Of a DNA stretch of 64,000 nucleotides, positions 7,975-15,152 are shown in pieces. Made by a program: the position numbers and the translations under genes. The stretch lies in contig JAFQON010000036.1 in assembly GCA_017403185.1 (NCBI GenBank), positions 186,001 to 250,000 on the forward strand. The letters are read 5' to 3'. Below the pieces are notes generated by a model. That model was not told the DNA's origin and made no database searches. It was given only the letters and a program-made list of their open reading frames with translations. Every line of letters begins with the position of its first letter. Position 1 is the stretch's first letter. This DNA is from Clostridia bacterium (lineage in GTDB: Bacteria > Bacillota > Clostridia > Oscillospirales > Acutalibacteraceae).

Positions 7975-8871
7975 CTAAATTATCGCCGATACCGCAAGAA
8001 GAGGCAGCGTCCGCTCAAGAATTCCGCCAAAATCCGACAGGGGAAGCGGGTTTTCGCCTTTGCCGATTTCAACGGTGAAGGCAGGTCGGTTGAAATATTC
8101 AATAAACCAATCCTTGAAGCCGCCGTGAGAGTTGAGTCCGCTGTTCCGGACAAGCTCATACCCGCTTACGGCTGCAAAAATTTCTGCAAGCTGCCTGCTT
8201 CTGAAGGGATTGTTTTTGCCGTATTCCCAAAAAATCTCTTCGCCCTGACTGTGCAGCGCAACGGCAAATCTCGGTTTGCGCAGCTTGCAAAGTGACACAA
8301 CCGCCGCTGTTTCAGGTTCACTCACGGGCATAAATCCTCCGTATCTTCTCGGTGAGGGCGCCACAATTCCGCTTTCAATCTCAATCTGCCGCAATTCCTT
8401 CCAACCGGCATCAAAATTATGGTTGATATCCACTCCCCTTGCATTGGCACTCCATTTTTCGCCCGACGATGCGCTTATTTTTTCAACCGTCTGCGCATAT
8501 CTTCCTGCGGTTTTTGCTCCGCTTATCGCAATCTGCACTCCGTCGGGATTGACGCAGGGAATAATGATGATTTCACGGCAGATGCAGGCGGGGTCAATGC
8601 CCCAAAGCGGCTTACGGCGTGATTTTGCACGCAGCACAAGCTCCGCAAACCGAAGCGCAAGCAGAGTCGTGAGCCATTCCTGACCGTGAAAGCCTGCTGC
8701 AATCAGCAACGGATTTTCACTTTTGCCGATGCTGAGCGAAAATATTCTTCTTTCGCATAATGATTTGCCGATAACCTTCACATTCAGCAAAGGATATGCT
8801 TTTTTTAAAGAAAAAATCATTTTTCTTTGATTTTCGTCTGTCATTATGACGGGCTTTGTGATATAATTCAT
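7975..8871 (-). CDS. M14-family zinc carboxypeptidase (peptidoglycan peptidase-like)
   Basis: A zinc peptidase of the M14 family of about 298 residues. The HxxE zinc motif is in GFHGQEW, the third zinc histidine in ALHSQGE, substrate-binding residues in CVNPDGVQ and NHNFDAGW, and the catalytic glutamate probably in FTVEIGKGENPLP. M14C-type enzymes of this form in Clostridia cleave gamma-D-glutamyl-diaminopimelate bonds. No signal peptide is seen, so it may act on muropeptides in the cytoplasm. ATG 8880 abuts the GGGG of its ribosome site; ATG 8871 has correct spacing and is chosen. It converges on the 5S unit. Confidence 0.88.
   Translation of the reverse strand: MNYITKPVIMTDENQRKMIFSLKKAYPLLNVKVIGKSLCERRIFSLSIGKSENPLLIAAGFHGQEWLTTLLALRFAELVLRAKSRRKPLWGIDPACICREIIIIPCVNPDGVQIAISGAKTAGRYAQTVEKISASSGEKWSANARGVDINHNFDAGWKELRQIEIESGIVAPSPRRYGGFMPVSEPETAAVVSLCKLRKPRFAVALHSQGEEIFWEYGKNNPFRSRQLAEIFAAVSGYELVRNSGLNSHGGFKDWFIEYFNRPAFTVEIGKGENPLPLSDFGGILERTLPLLAVSAII
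8857..8867 (+). promoter_or_regulatory. Extended -10 promoter of the nudix-maf operon
   Basis: TGTGATATAAT lies on the plus strand about 70 bases before the nudix ATG, inside the first codons of the divergent peptidase gene. It is identical to the -10 elements at 781, 10449 and 49741. Confidence 0.5.
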
Positions 8872-8935
8872 ACAGAGCATCCCCTTTCGCTTAATTCTAT
8901 TAAAAAAATCCGATTAAAATTCACGGAGGCCGCAT

Positions 8936-9484
8936 ATGGAGCTTTTTGAAAAAACATTAGAAAAAAATTATGTATACGAGGGCAAAATCATAAATGTGCG
9001 CCGTGACAAGGCGGCACTTCCCACGGGCAAGCCTTGCACAAGAGAGGTTGTTGAACACAACGGCGGCGTATGTGTTGCTGCTCTTACCGATAAAAATGAG
9101 CTGATGTTTGTGCGACAGTTCAGATATCCCTATATGGAGGTAATTCTTGAGCTTCCTGCAGGCAAGCTTGAAAAAGGTGAGGATCCTTTTGAGGCGGGAA
9201 AGCGAGAGCTTAAGGAGGAAACGGGCTGCATTGCGGAGAAATATGCCGACCTCGGCAAATTCTATCCCACACCGGGCTACTGCGGTGAGATAATCTATCT
9301 CTATGCAGGCTGGCAGCTTAAGGAAGATGATATGTGCCTTGATGAAGACGAATACCTTGAGGTTGAGAGAATTCCTCTTGACAAGGCGGTTGACATGGTG
9401 CTTAACGGCGAAATCCGTGACGGCAAAACTCAGGCGCTTGTTATGCGTGTTGCGGAAATGAAGAGAAGGGGAACAATCGGCTGA
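8936..9484 (+). CDS. NUDIX hydrolase, ADP-ribose pyrophosphatase type
   Basis: A 182-residue cytoplasmic hydrolase with a full Nudix box (G76-x5-E82-x7-R90-E91-L-x-E94-E95-x-G97). The N-terminal layout (EKNYVYEGKIINVRRD) and REVVEHNGGV segment are typical of ADP-ribose pyrophosphatases of the YqkG/NudF group, which split ADP-ribose into AMP and ribose 5-phosphate. A GGAGG ribosome site precedes ATG 8936. Its stop overlaps the start of maf (TGATG), so the pair is translationally coupled. Confidence 0.92.
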   Translation: MELFEKTLEKNYVYEGKIINVRRDKAALPTGKPCTREVVEHNGGVCVAALTDKNELMFVRQFRYPYMEVILELPAGKLEKGEDPFEAGKRELKEETGCIAEKYADLGKFYPTPGYCGEIIYLYAGWQLKEDDMCLDEDEYLEVERIPLDKAVDMVLNGEIRDGKTQALVMRVAEMKRRGTIG

Positions 9485-10044
9485 TGAAAAAAATAATTCT
9501 TGCATCCGCTTCGCCCCGCCGCAAGGAATTGCTTGAAACGGCAGGCGTTGAATTTGAAATCTGCGTGAGTGATGCCGACGAGAGCATTCCCGAGGGCACT
9601 GCGCCCGTTGATGCGGCAAAAATGACGGCAACAAAAAAGGCTCTTGCCGTAGCAGAGAGCCATAAAAACGATATTGTTATCGGTGCGGATACAATCGTTG
9701 TTGCAAACGGCAGAATTCTCGGCAAGCCTGCGGATAAGGCGGACGCCGAAGCGATGCTCACAATGCTTTCGGGCATTGAACATGAGGTTATAACGGGTGT
9801 GTGCCTTGTGTGCGGCGATGAAATCAATGCCTTCTCACAAATCAGCAGGGTCAGATTTTATGACCTCACCGCAGAGGAAATCAGGGCGTATATTGCCACA
9901 GATGAACCGATGGATAAAGCGGGCGCATACGGAATTCAGGGCAAGGGCTGCACGCTCGTGGAGAAAATAGAGGGCGATTATTTCAATATAGTCGGTTTGC
10001 CCGTTGCAAGAGTTGTGAGAGAAATCAAAAAAATTCAAAAATAA
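9484..10044 (+). CDS. maf: Maf-family nucleoside triphosphate pyrophosphatase
   Basis: A 186-residue protein opening KIILASASPRRKELL, the Maf signature. It contains GADTIVV with the metal-binding Asp, GKPADKADAEAMLTMLSG and the later DKAGAYGIQGKG. Maf proteins hydrolyse non-canonical or excess nucleoside triphosphates to monophosphates; in Bacillus Maf affects septum formation. It overlaps the upstream nudix gene by one base. Confidence 0.95.
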   Translation: MKKIILASASPRRKELLETAGVEFEICVSDADESIPEGTAPVDAAKMTATKKALAVAESHKNDIVIGADTIVVANGRILGKPADKADAEAMLTMLSGIEHEVITGVCLVCGDEINAFSQISRVRFYDLTAEEIRAYIATDEPMDKAGAYGIQGKGCTLVEKIEGDYFNIVGLPVARVVREIKKIQK

Positions 10045-10049
10045 TTCTG

Positions 10050-10078
10050 TTGACATTCTGACGCAAATAGCATAAAAT
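10050..10078 (+). promoter_or_regulatory. Promoter of the tRNA-Pro gene
   Basis: TTGACA (10050-10055), 17-base spacer, TAAAAT (10073-10078). The predicted leader before the tRNA is about 87 bases. Confidence 0.75.
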
Positions 10079-10101
10079 ATACAGGCACGGTTTCTGACCG
10101 A

Positions 10102-10114
10102 TAGCTGGTAGCGC
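10102..10114 (+). repeat. Copy of the tRNA D-arm sequence in the tRNA-Pro leader
   Basis: AGCTGGTAGCGCG at 10102-10114 is identical to 10185-10197 in the D arm of the adjacent tRNA-Pro. The surrounding leader does not fold into a full tRNA, so it looks like a remnant of a second tRNA. Confidence 0.5.
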
Positions 10115-10171
10115 GAAGCGGAAAACCATAACCCTGCTTTGTGTAGGAATACAATTTAATACAATAATAAT

Positions 10172-10247
10172 CGGGGTGTGGCGCAGCTGGTAGCGCGCGT
10201 GGTTTGGGACCACGAGGCCCAGAGTTCGAAACTCTGCACTCCGACCA
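10172..10247 (+). tRNA. tRNA-Pro (anticodon TGG)
   Basis: Seventy-six bases including an encoded CCA. The acceptor stem CGGGGTG/CACTCCG pairs with one G-T. The D arm contains AGCTGGTAGC, the anticodon stem-loop CGTGG-TTTGGGA-CCACG shows TGG, and the T arm has GAGTTCGAAACTC. Confidence 0.96.
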
Positions 10248-10253
10248 AAAATA

Positions 10254-10301
10254 AAAATCCGAATCCTCTCCTTAAGATTGGAGATGCGTTCGGATTTTTT
10301 A
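10254..10301 (+). terminator. Terminator of the tRNA-Pro transcript
   Basis: Outer stem AAAATCCGAA/TTCGGATTTT with an inner CTCC/GGAG hairpin and a T-run. From here to 10448 I see no gene. Confidence 0.8.
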
Positions 10302-10448
10302 TTTTTTACTGTCTTTCAGGATGAGAAAATGTTTTTGAATCTCAGCATATGACGGTGTGCTTGGGGAGGGTATTGCTGTTTTTACACAAAATAAAAAGCG
10401 CATTACATTTATAATTTTCCAAAAAAAATATTTTTCTGCTGCGCTGAA

Positions 10449-10459
10449 TGTGATATAAT
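10449..10459 (+). promoter_or_regulatory. Extended -10 promoter of the 5'-nucleotidase gene
   Basis: TGTGATATAAT about 34 bases before ATG 10493, with a strong GAGAGGTGA ribosome site between them. There is no clear -35. Confidence 0.55.
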
Positions 10460-10492
10460 ATATTTGATTATTTTTTCGAGAGGTGAAAATCC

Positions 10493-13222
10493 ATGAAAAA
10501 AACAAAAAAATTCATGAGTATGCTGCTTGTTGCGGCAATGCTTATTACGGCAATGACAGCATCCGCTTCTGCAGCGGAAAACGACACGGTTATTCTTTAC
10601 ACGAATGATGTTCACTGTGCAATCGAAGATTATGCGGTGCTTGCGGCATACAGAGCGGAGCTTATCGCACAGGGCAAGAATGTTGTGACGGTTGATGCGG
10701 GCGATGCAATTCAGGGCGAGGTTATCGGTTCAATAACCGAAGGCGAAGCAGTGGTTGACATTATGAATGCAGTCGGCTATGACTATGCGGTGCCCGGCAA
10801 CCATGAATTTGATTACGGCATGGAGGTGTTCCTTGACCTTGCACAGAACAAGGCGGAATATGATTATATCAGCTCCAATTTCTTTGATCTGACATCCGTT
10901 TCGCCTGTGCTTTCTCAATATGCAATTGAAGATTTCGGAGCTTATCAGGTTGCCTTTGTGGGCATTTCAACTCCGGATACAATCACTTCAACAACTCCTG
11001 AATATTTCAAGGATGAATTCGGAAATTTTATTTACGGATTTCCCGTTTATCCCGGCGAATTAACAAATGAAGACCTTTATAACAATATTCAGGAAAGCGT
11101 TGACGAAGCGATAAATGACGGTGCGGATTATGTTGTTGCGGTGGGTCATGCGGGAATTATCGGTTCGAATGACGGTTGGAAATCAAGCGATATAATTGCA
11201 AATACCGACGGCATAGACTGTTTCATTGATGCTCATTCACACGAAACAATCGAATGCAGCACCTATAAAAACAAGGATAACGAAGATGTTTTCCTCACAT
11301 CAACGGGTGAGAAGTTTGCAAACTTCGGTGTGCTCACAATCAGCGGTGACAACAAAAGCTTTGAACTTATAAATCCCGATAATGTTGATGTTGAAACAAT
11401 GTCGGCAGACGCAAAATCGGCTTACACTGCCGTTAAGGCAAAGGTTGACGGCTATAATGAAGAAATTGCATATCTTTTTGAAGAGATAGGCACATCCGAA
11501 GCAAAGCTTATTATCTATGATTCCGATTCGAGCAGAGCTGTAAGAAAGAGAGAAACCAATGCGGGTGATTTTGTTGCCGATGCTTACCGCTCGGTAACGG
11601 GTGCTGATGTTGCAATAGCCAACGGCGGCGGTATCCGTGCGGATGTTGAAATCGGAAAAGTATCGAGAAAGAGCCTTATGGATGTTAACGCATTCAACAA
11701 CGATATGTGCGTTCTTGAGATTACGGGTCAGCAGCTTATTGATGTGCTTGAACACGGTGCGCGCAAGTGTCCCGAAGAACTCGGCAGCTTTTTCCAGGTT
11801 TCGGGCATGACATTTGAAATTCATACATACAGAAAAACTCCCGTTATTACCGATCAGCTTGGTAATTTTATCGAAATTGACGAAACAATGGAGCGCCGTG
11901 TTCAGAATGTCTGCATCGGCGGCGAGCCCGTTGACCTTGATAAAACCTATACTCTGGCAGGCAGTACGTATGTGCTTCTTCAGGGCGGCGACGGACTTAC
12001 AATGCTTGACGGTGCAAAGGTTGTTCAGCAGGAGGGTCTGCCCTGTGACTCCGAAATGCTCATTAAATATTTCACTGAAACTCTTGGCGGAAAAATCACC
12101 GCAGAGCAGTACGGCAATCCCGACGGTGAAGGCAGAATCACAATTATTGATGATAATCTAAATGCCCCCGACTGTGATTATGAAATCGAATACGGCGACA
12201 CTCTGACAATTGAAACGGACTCAGCTGACGGAGTTTTTGTTAAGTTTGTTCCTGAAAAATCGGGCAAATATATATTCAGAACAGTATCCGACGGAGTTGA
12301 CACCGGAGCTTATCTGTTTGATTCAAACGGCGAAGAAATCTTCGGAGAATACCGTGACGATACCGAAGAAGGCGTTGATTTTGAGCTTGAATATGAGTTT
12401 GAAGCAGGCAAGGCATATTATCTGAATATTTTTGCGTATTCAGACGGCACCGAAACCTTTGAGCTTGTTATAGAATGCGGTCATAATTTTGAAGGCGGCA
12501 GCTGCATTGTCTGCGGTGAGGTCTGTGACCACAGCGAAGCCGCATTTCTCGGTTACTGCTTCTGCGGCGAAAGCTTCCTCGGGAAAGACATAAATGACGG
12601 CGATGAATTTGAGATTGAAAGCGAAACCGGCAATGAAATTTTCTGGTTCAGATTTACCCCTGAAGTAAGCGGCTATTATTCCTTCAAATCCGTTTCGGAA
12701 AACGCCGACCCCGACTGCGCTCTTTATGATGCAGAGGGCGAATGGTTAGAAGGCAGCTATGATGTCAACGGTTTTGATTTTGACCTTGTTTATTATTTTG
12801 AAGCAGGAGAAACCTGTTATTTTGATGCACATAACTATAACTCCGAGGGCGCTTTCAGCGTTGCTCTTGAACGCATAATTCATACCTCGGATGACGGTGC
12901 TGAGCATGAGCTTGAGTATGTTGAAGAAACATATTCAAACTGCACGGAGCATGGATATACCTTCGGACTTTACTGCAACGAATGTGAAGAATTCGTTTAC
13001 GGTCATGAAGAATTACCGCTTGATGAAGGATATCATATCGATGAAAACTTTGACGAAACCTGTGACCTCTGCGGCAAAGAAAACATCTGGGGGGAAGAGG
13101 ACTGTGACCATATCTGCCACAGCGACAACCTGTTCCTGAAAATAATCTGGAGAATCGGTAATTTCTTCCACAGATTATTCGGCATCAGCCCGTTTTGCGG
13201 CTGCGGCGAGGCGCATTATTGA
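10493..13222 (+). CDS. Secreted bifunctional metallophosphatase/5'-nucleotidase with C-terminal repeats
   Basis: A 909-residue exported enzyme of the UshA type. A signal peptide (residues 1-28, ending ASA-AEN) is followed by the metallophosphatase domain (TNDVHC near 38, DAGDAIQG, PGNHEFDYG) and the 5'-nucleotidase C-terminal domain (about 350-545: NAGDFVADAYR, ANGGGIRADV). Such enzymes release nucleosides and phosphate from extracellular nucleotides. After residue 555 come two related beta-sandwich-like repeats of about 95 residues (both with YYFEAG or YEFEAG and FTPE/FVPE-SG-Y). Two cysteine-rich segments follow (for example CIVCGEVCDH and CDLCGK). The last 40 residues hold CDHICH, an amphipathic stretch and the ending FCGCGEAHY. 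It lacks LPxTG or a membrane anchor. Monocistronic. Confidence 0.93.
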   Translation: MKKTKKFMSMLLVAAMLITAMTASASAAENDTVILYTNDVHCAIEDYAVLAAYRAELIAQGKNVVTVDAGDAIQGEVIGSITEGEAVVDIMNAVGYDYAVPGNHEFDYGMEVFLDLAQNKAEYDYISSNFFDLTSVSPVLSQYAIEDFGAYQVAFVGISTPDTITSTTPEYFKDEFGNFIYGFPVYPGELTNEDLYNNIQESVDEAINDGADYVVAVGHAGIIGSNDGWKSSDIIANTDGIDCFIDAHSHETIECSTYKNKDNEDVFLTSTGEKFANFGVLTISGDNKSFELINPDNVDVETMSADAKSAYTAVKAKVDGYNEEIAYLFEEIGTSEAKLIIYDSDSSRAVRKRETNAGDFVADAYRSVTGADVAIANGGGIRADVEIGKVSRKSLMDVNAFNNDMCVLEITGQQLIDVLEHGARKCPEELGSFFQVSGMTFEIHTYRKTPVITDQLGNFIEIDETMERRVQNVCIGGEPVDLDKTYTLAGSTYVLLQGGDGLTMLDGAKVVQQEGLPCDSEMLIKYFTETLGGKITAEQYGNPDGEGRITIIDDNLNAPDCDYEIEYGDTLTIETDSADGVFVKFVPEKSGKYIFRTVSDGVDTGAYLFDSNGEEIFGEYRDDTEEGVDFELEYEFEAGKAYYLNIFAYSDGTETFELVIECGHNFEGGSCIVCGEVCDHSEAAFLGYCFCGESFLGKDINDGDEFEIESETGNEIFWFRFTPEVSGYYSFKSVSENADPDCALYDAEGEWLEGSYDVNGFDFDLVYYFEAGETCYFDAHNYNSEGAFSVALERIIHTSDDGAEHELEYVEETYSNCTEHGYTFGLYCNECEEFVYGHEELPLDEGYHIDENFDETCDLCGKENIWGEEDCDHICHSDNLFLKIIWRIGNFFHRLFGISPFCGCGEAHY

Positions 13223-13273
13223 TTTTCGGGTTGAGCCGGGCTTTTCTTAAGCCGGCAGCGCTTTCAAAAAAAC

Positions 13274-13302
13274 TTGACTATACCGTGTTGATGTAATATA
13301 AT
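13274..13302 (+). promoter_or_regulatory. Promoter of the 24-kb peptide-modification/polysaccharide operon
   Basis: TTGACT (13274-13279), 17-base spacer, TATAAT (13297-13302), 43 bases before ATG 13346. No internal terminator was seen downstream until 37914, and genes are mostly overlapping or less than 90 bases apart, so this probably drives the whole locus. Confidence 0.75.
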
Positions 13303-13345
13303 TATAGTGTATAAATATATGTTACAGTAAAATGTGGTTAAAAAC

Positions 13346-13828
13346 ATGGAGAAAAACGGACTTGCAGAAAAAACGATAGTTATTCCGGTTGATGAATGGT
13401 ATGGGTTGAGCCTTGACGATACTTGCGTTAAAGTCAAAATCCGTATTACCGGCCACAGTATGCAGCCGTTGATAAGGCGCAACAGGGATTTTGTAACGAT
13501 TCAGCCGCTCAGGCGAAAGGTGCTCAAAGGCGATATTGTTCTTTTCAGAAATGTTGACGGGCGCTATATAGTTCACCGTGTCAGAAGGGTTTATGATGAC
13601 GGGGTGCAGACTATGGGTGATAACCGTCTGAGCCCTGACACAAAAATTCTTGAAAAAGATGTTCTCGGTCTTGTCACTCACATACACAGAGGAAGCAGAA
13701 CCGTTTTTGTTGACACTCGGATCTGGCGCTTGCTCGGGCGCCTTCATATGGCTGCAGCACCTTTAAGAAGAGCCGCTGCGTTTGTTTTCGGACCCTTGAA
13801 AAGGATGCTTGGAAGGATGGTCAGATGA
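13346..13828 (+). CDS. S26/S24-like Ser/His peptidase, set A
   Basis: A small protein (160 residues from ATG 13346; GTG 13334 is an alternative, and neither has a strong ribosome site). It has the signal-peptidase fold markers: ITGHSMQPLI with the putative nucleophile Ser (42 from GTG), LKGDIVLF, YIVHRV with His81 and MGDN. A Ser with a His in HRV, rather than Lys, resembles the ER-type/SipW branch of signal peptidases. No N-terminal membrane segment is visible; the basic, hydrophobic C-terminus (from about residue 125) might bind the membrane. By context it may cleave the leader of the peptide encoded at 14989, which is inference. Its stop overlaps the next gene by 4 bases. Confidence 0.75.
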   Translation: MEKNGLAEKTIVIPVDEWYGLSLDDTCVKVKIRITGHSMQPLIRRNRDFVTIQPLRRKVLKGDIVLFRNVDGRYIVHRVRRVYDDGVQTMGDNRLSPDTKILEKDVLGLVTHIHRGSRTVFVDTRIWRLLGRLHMAAAPLRRAAAFVFGPLKRMLGRMVR

Positions 13829-14958
13829 ATATGACGGACAGTCTGCCGGCAACGCTCACAAAATTGCTTGCAGAGCTTGATGAACGGGGAATAACCGATC
13901 ATCGCCGCTACAGTGCGGTGCGCAATTATCTCAACTTCCGTGCAAGAGAAAACGATATCCCTATAAGCGGAGTTTTTGAGCTTACCCCGTTTTGCAACCT
14001 TGATTGCAAAATGTGTTATGTTCACCTTGAAAAGAATCAGCTTTCCGGCTGTGAGCTGCTTTCGGCAGACACCTGGGAAAATCTGATGTCCGACGCCGCA
14101 AAGCACGGGATGACATATGCGAAGCTCACGGGCGGAGAATGCCTCACCTACCCTCATTTTAAAGAGATATATCTGTTTTTGCGGGAGCTGGGGGTTGAAA
14201 CATCAATTCTTACAAACGGTGTTCTTGTTGACGAAGATATGACCGCCTTCCTTGCTGCAAACCCTCCCGCAAGCATACAGATTACGCTTTACGGAGCCTC
14301 TGAGGATGCCTATGAGCGTGTGACGGGGCACAGGGTTTTTTCAAGAGTTATCGGCAACATAAAAAACATAATTTCTTCAAACCTTCCTTTATCTGTTGTT
14401 GTGACGCCGAGCTCGTTTATGAGCGACGGTGAAGAAATCGTGAGGTTGGTTCATTCGTTGGGGCTGCCCGTAACAATAAACAGCGGGCTGATGTCGCCGA
14501 GAAAAGAAACCGGCAGAGAAAAATCCGATGCCGCCCCCGATATCTATATCGGAATGATGAAGGTAAAGCAGGAGCTTCAGGGCGGTGCAGTTAACATATG
14601 GTCTGATGAAGAGCCCGTGACAGCACAAACAACGGATGTTCACGGCGAGCCTCCGAGGGGCGTTACCTGCGGAGCGGGCAGAAGCACCTTCAGCATTTCA
14701 TGGTGCGGCGAAATGCGGCCGTGCAACACTTTCCCCGGAATTGCCGAAAAAGTTCTTGAAATCGGATTTTCAGAGGCATGGGAGCGGATTAACCGGCAGG
14801 CGAAGGAATATCCCCTGCCGATTGAGTGCGAGAGCTGTAAATATAAAAAAGTTTGTAAACACTGCGTTGCAGAGCACGCATCGGGTTCACCTTCGGGTCA
14901 CGCAAACCCGTCTGTTTGTGAATGGATGCGTAAGGCTGCAGCAGCGGGATTAATATAA
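13825..14958 (+). CDS. Radical SAM/SPASM peptide-modifying enzyme, set A
   Basis: A 377-residue radical SAM protein with the cluster motif C57-x3-C61-x2-C64 in ELTPFCNLDCKMCYVHL, LTGGECLTYP (SAM-binding glycines) and a C-terminal SPASM region with cysteines near 282, 300, 335, 338, 344, 347 and 365. SPASM enzymes with this FELTPFCNLxCxMCY opening typically modify ribosomal peptides (thioether or carbon-carbon links). An N-terminal helical extension of about 45 residues precedes the barrel. The short peptide gene downstream is the likely substrate. It overlaps the preceding peptidase gene (ATGA). Confidence 0.9.
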   Translation: MNMTDSLPATLTKLLAELDERGITDHRRYSAVRNYLNFRARENDIPISGVFELTPFCNLDCKMCYVHLEKNQLSGCELLSADTWENLMSDAAKHGMTYAKLTGGECLTYPHFKEIYLFLRELGVETSILTNGVLVDEDMTAFLAANPPASIQITLYGASEDAYERVTGHRVFSRVIGNIKNIISSNLPLSVVVTPSSFMSDGEEIVRLVHSLGLPVTINSGLMSPRKETGREKSDAAPDIYIGMMKVKQELQGGAVNIWSDEEPVTAQTTDVHGEPPRGVTCGAGRSTFSISWCGEMRPCNTFPGIAEKVLEIGFSEAWERINRQAKEYPLPIECESCKYKKVCKHCVAEHASGSPSGHANPSVCEWMRKAAAAGLI

Positions 14959-14988
14959 CCAAATCATAATTGAACGGAGGAACAGACA

Positions 14989-15144
14989 ATGAAAAAAACT
15001 TATGAAACTCCAGTAGCAGAAAAGGTTAACTTCAAGTATCAGGAGCAGGTTACTGCAAGCAACACCGCATGTATCAGCAGATGGGTTAACATCGGCCTGA
15101 CAGAGTGTGTTGACGGAAACAAGCATCTTGAATATGTCAACTGA
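14989..15144 (+). CDS. Candidate RiPP precursor peptide A (51 residues)
   Basis: A short frame found by reading the gap between the radical SAM and kinase genes. GGAGG (14976-14980) lies at correct distance before ATG 14989. The product begins MKKTYETPVAEKV: Y5-x-x-P8 matches the YxxP leader element recognised by PqqD-like domains in lasso peptide systems. A segment QVTAS near residues 20-24 could mark the leader end. The remaining 27 residues contain Cys28 and Cys40 plus several Ser/Thr. The larger candidate at 25296 in set B starts MKKKYIAP. Core chemistry is unknown; the call rests on position, size, ribosome site and leader similarity. Confidence 0.75.
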   Translation: MKKTYETPVAEKVNFKYQEQVTASNTACISRWVNIGLTECVDGNKHLEYVN

Positions 15145-15152
15145 TACGGCAG

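Noticed and set aside
8957-9634. A 225-codon minus-strand open frame over the nudix and maf genes
   Set aside because: The plus-strand products carry a full Nudix box and the Maf signature; the antisense frame has no motif.
10097-10125. A second tRNA gene upstream of tRNA-Pro
   Set aside because: Only the D-arm segment is present; there is no matching acceptor, anticodon or T arm.
13236-13257. Terminator after the 5'-nucleotidase gene
   Set aside because: A CCGG/CCGG-type stem with a bulge is possible, but no T-run follows; too weak to list.
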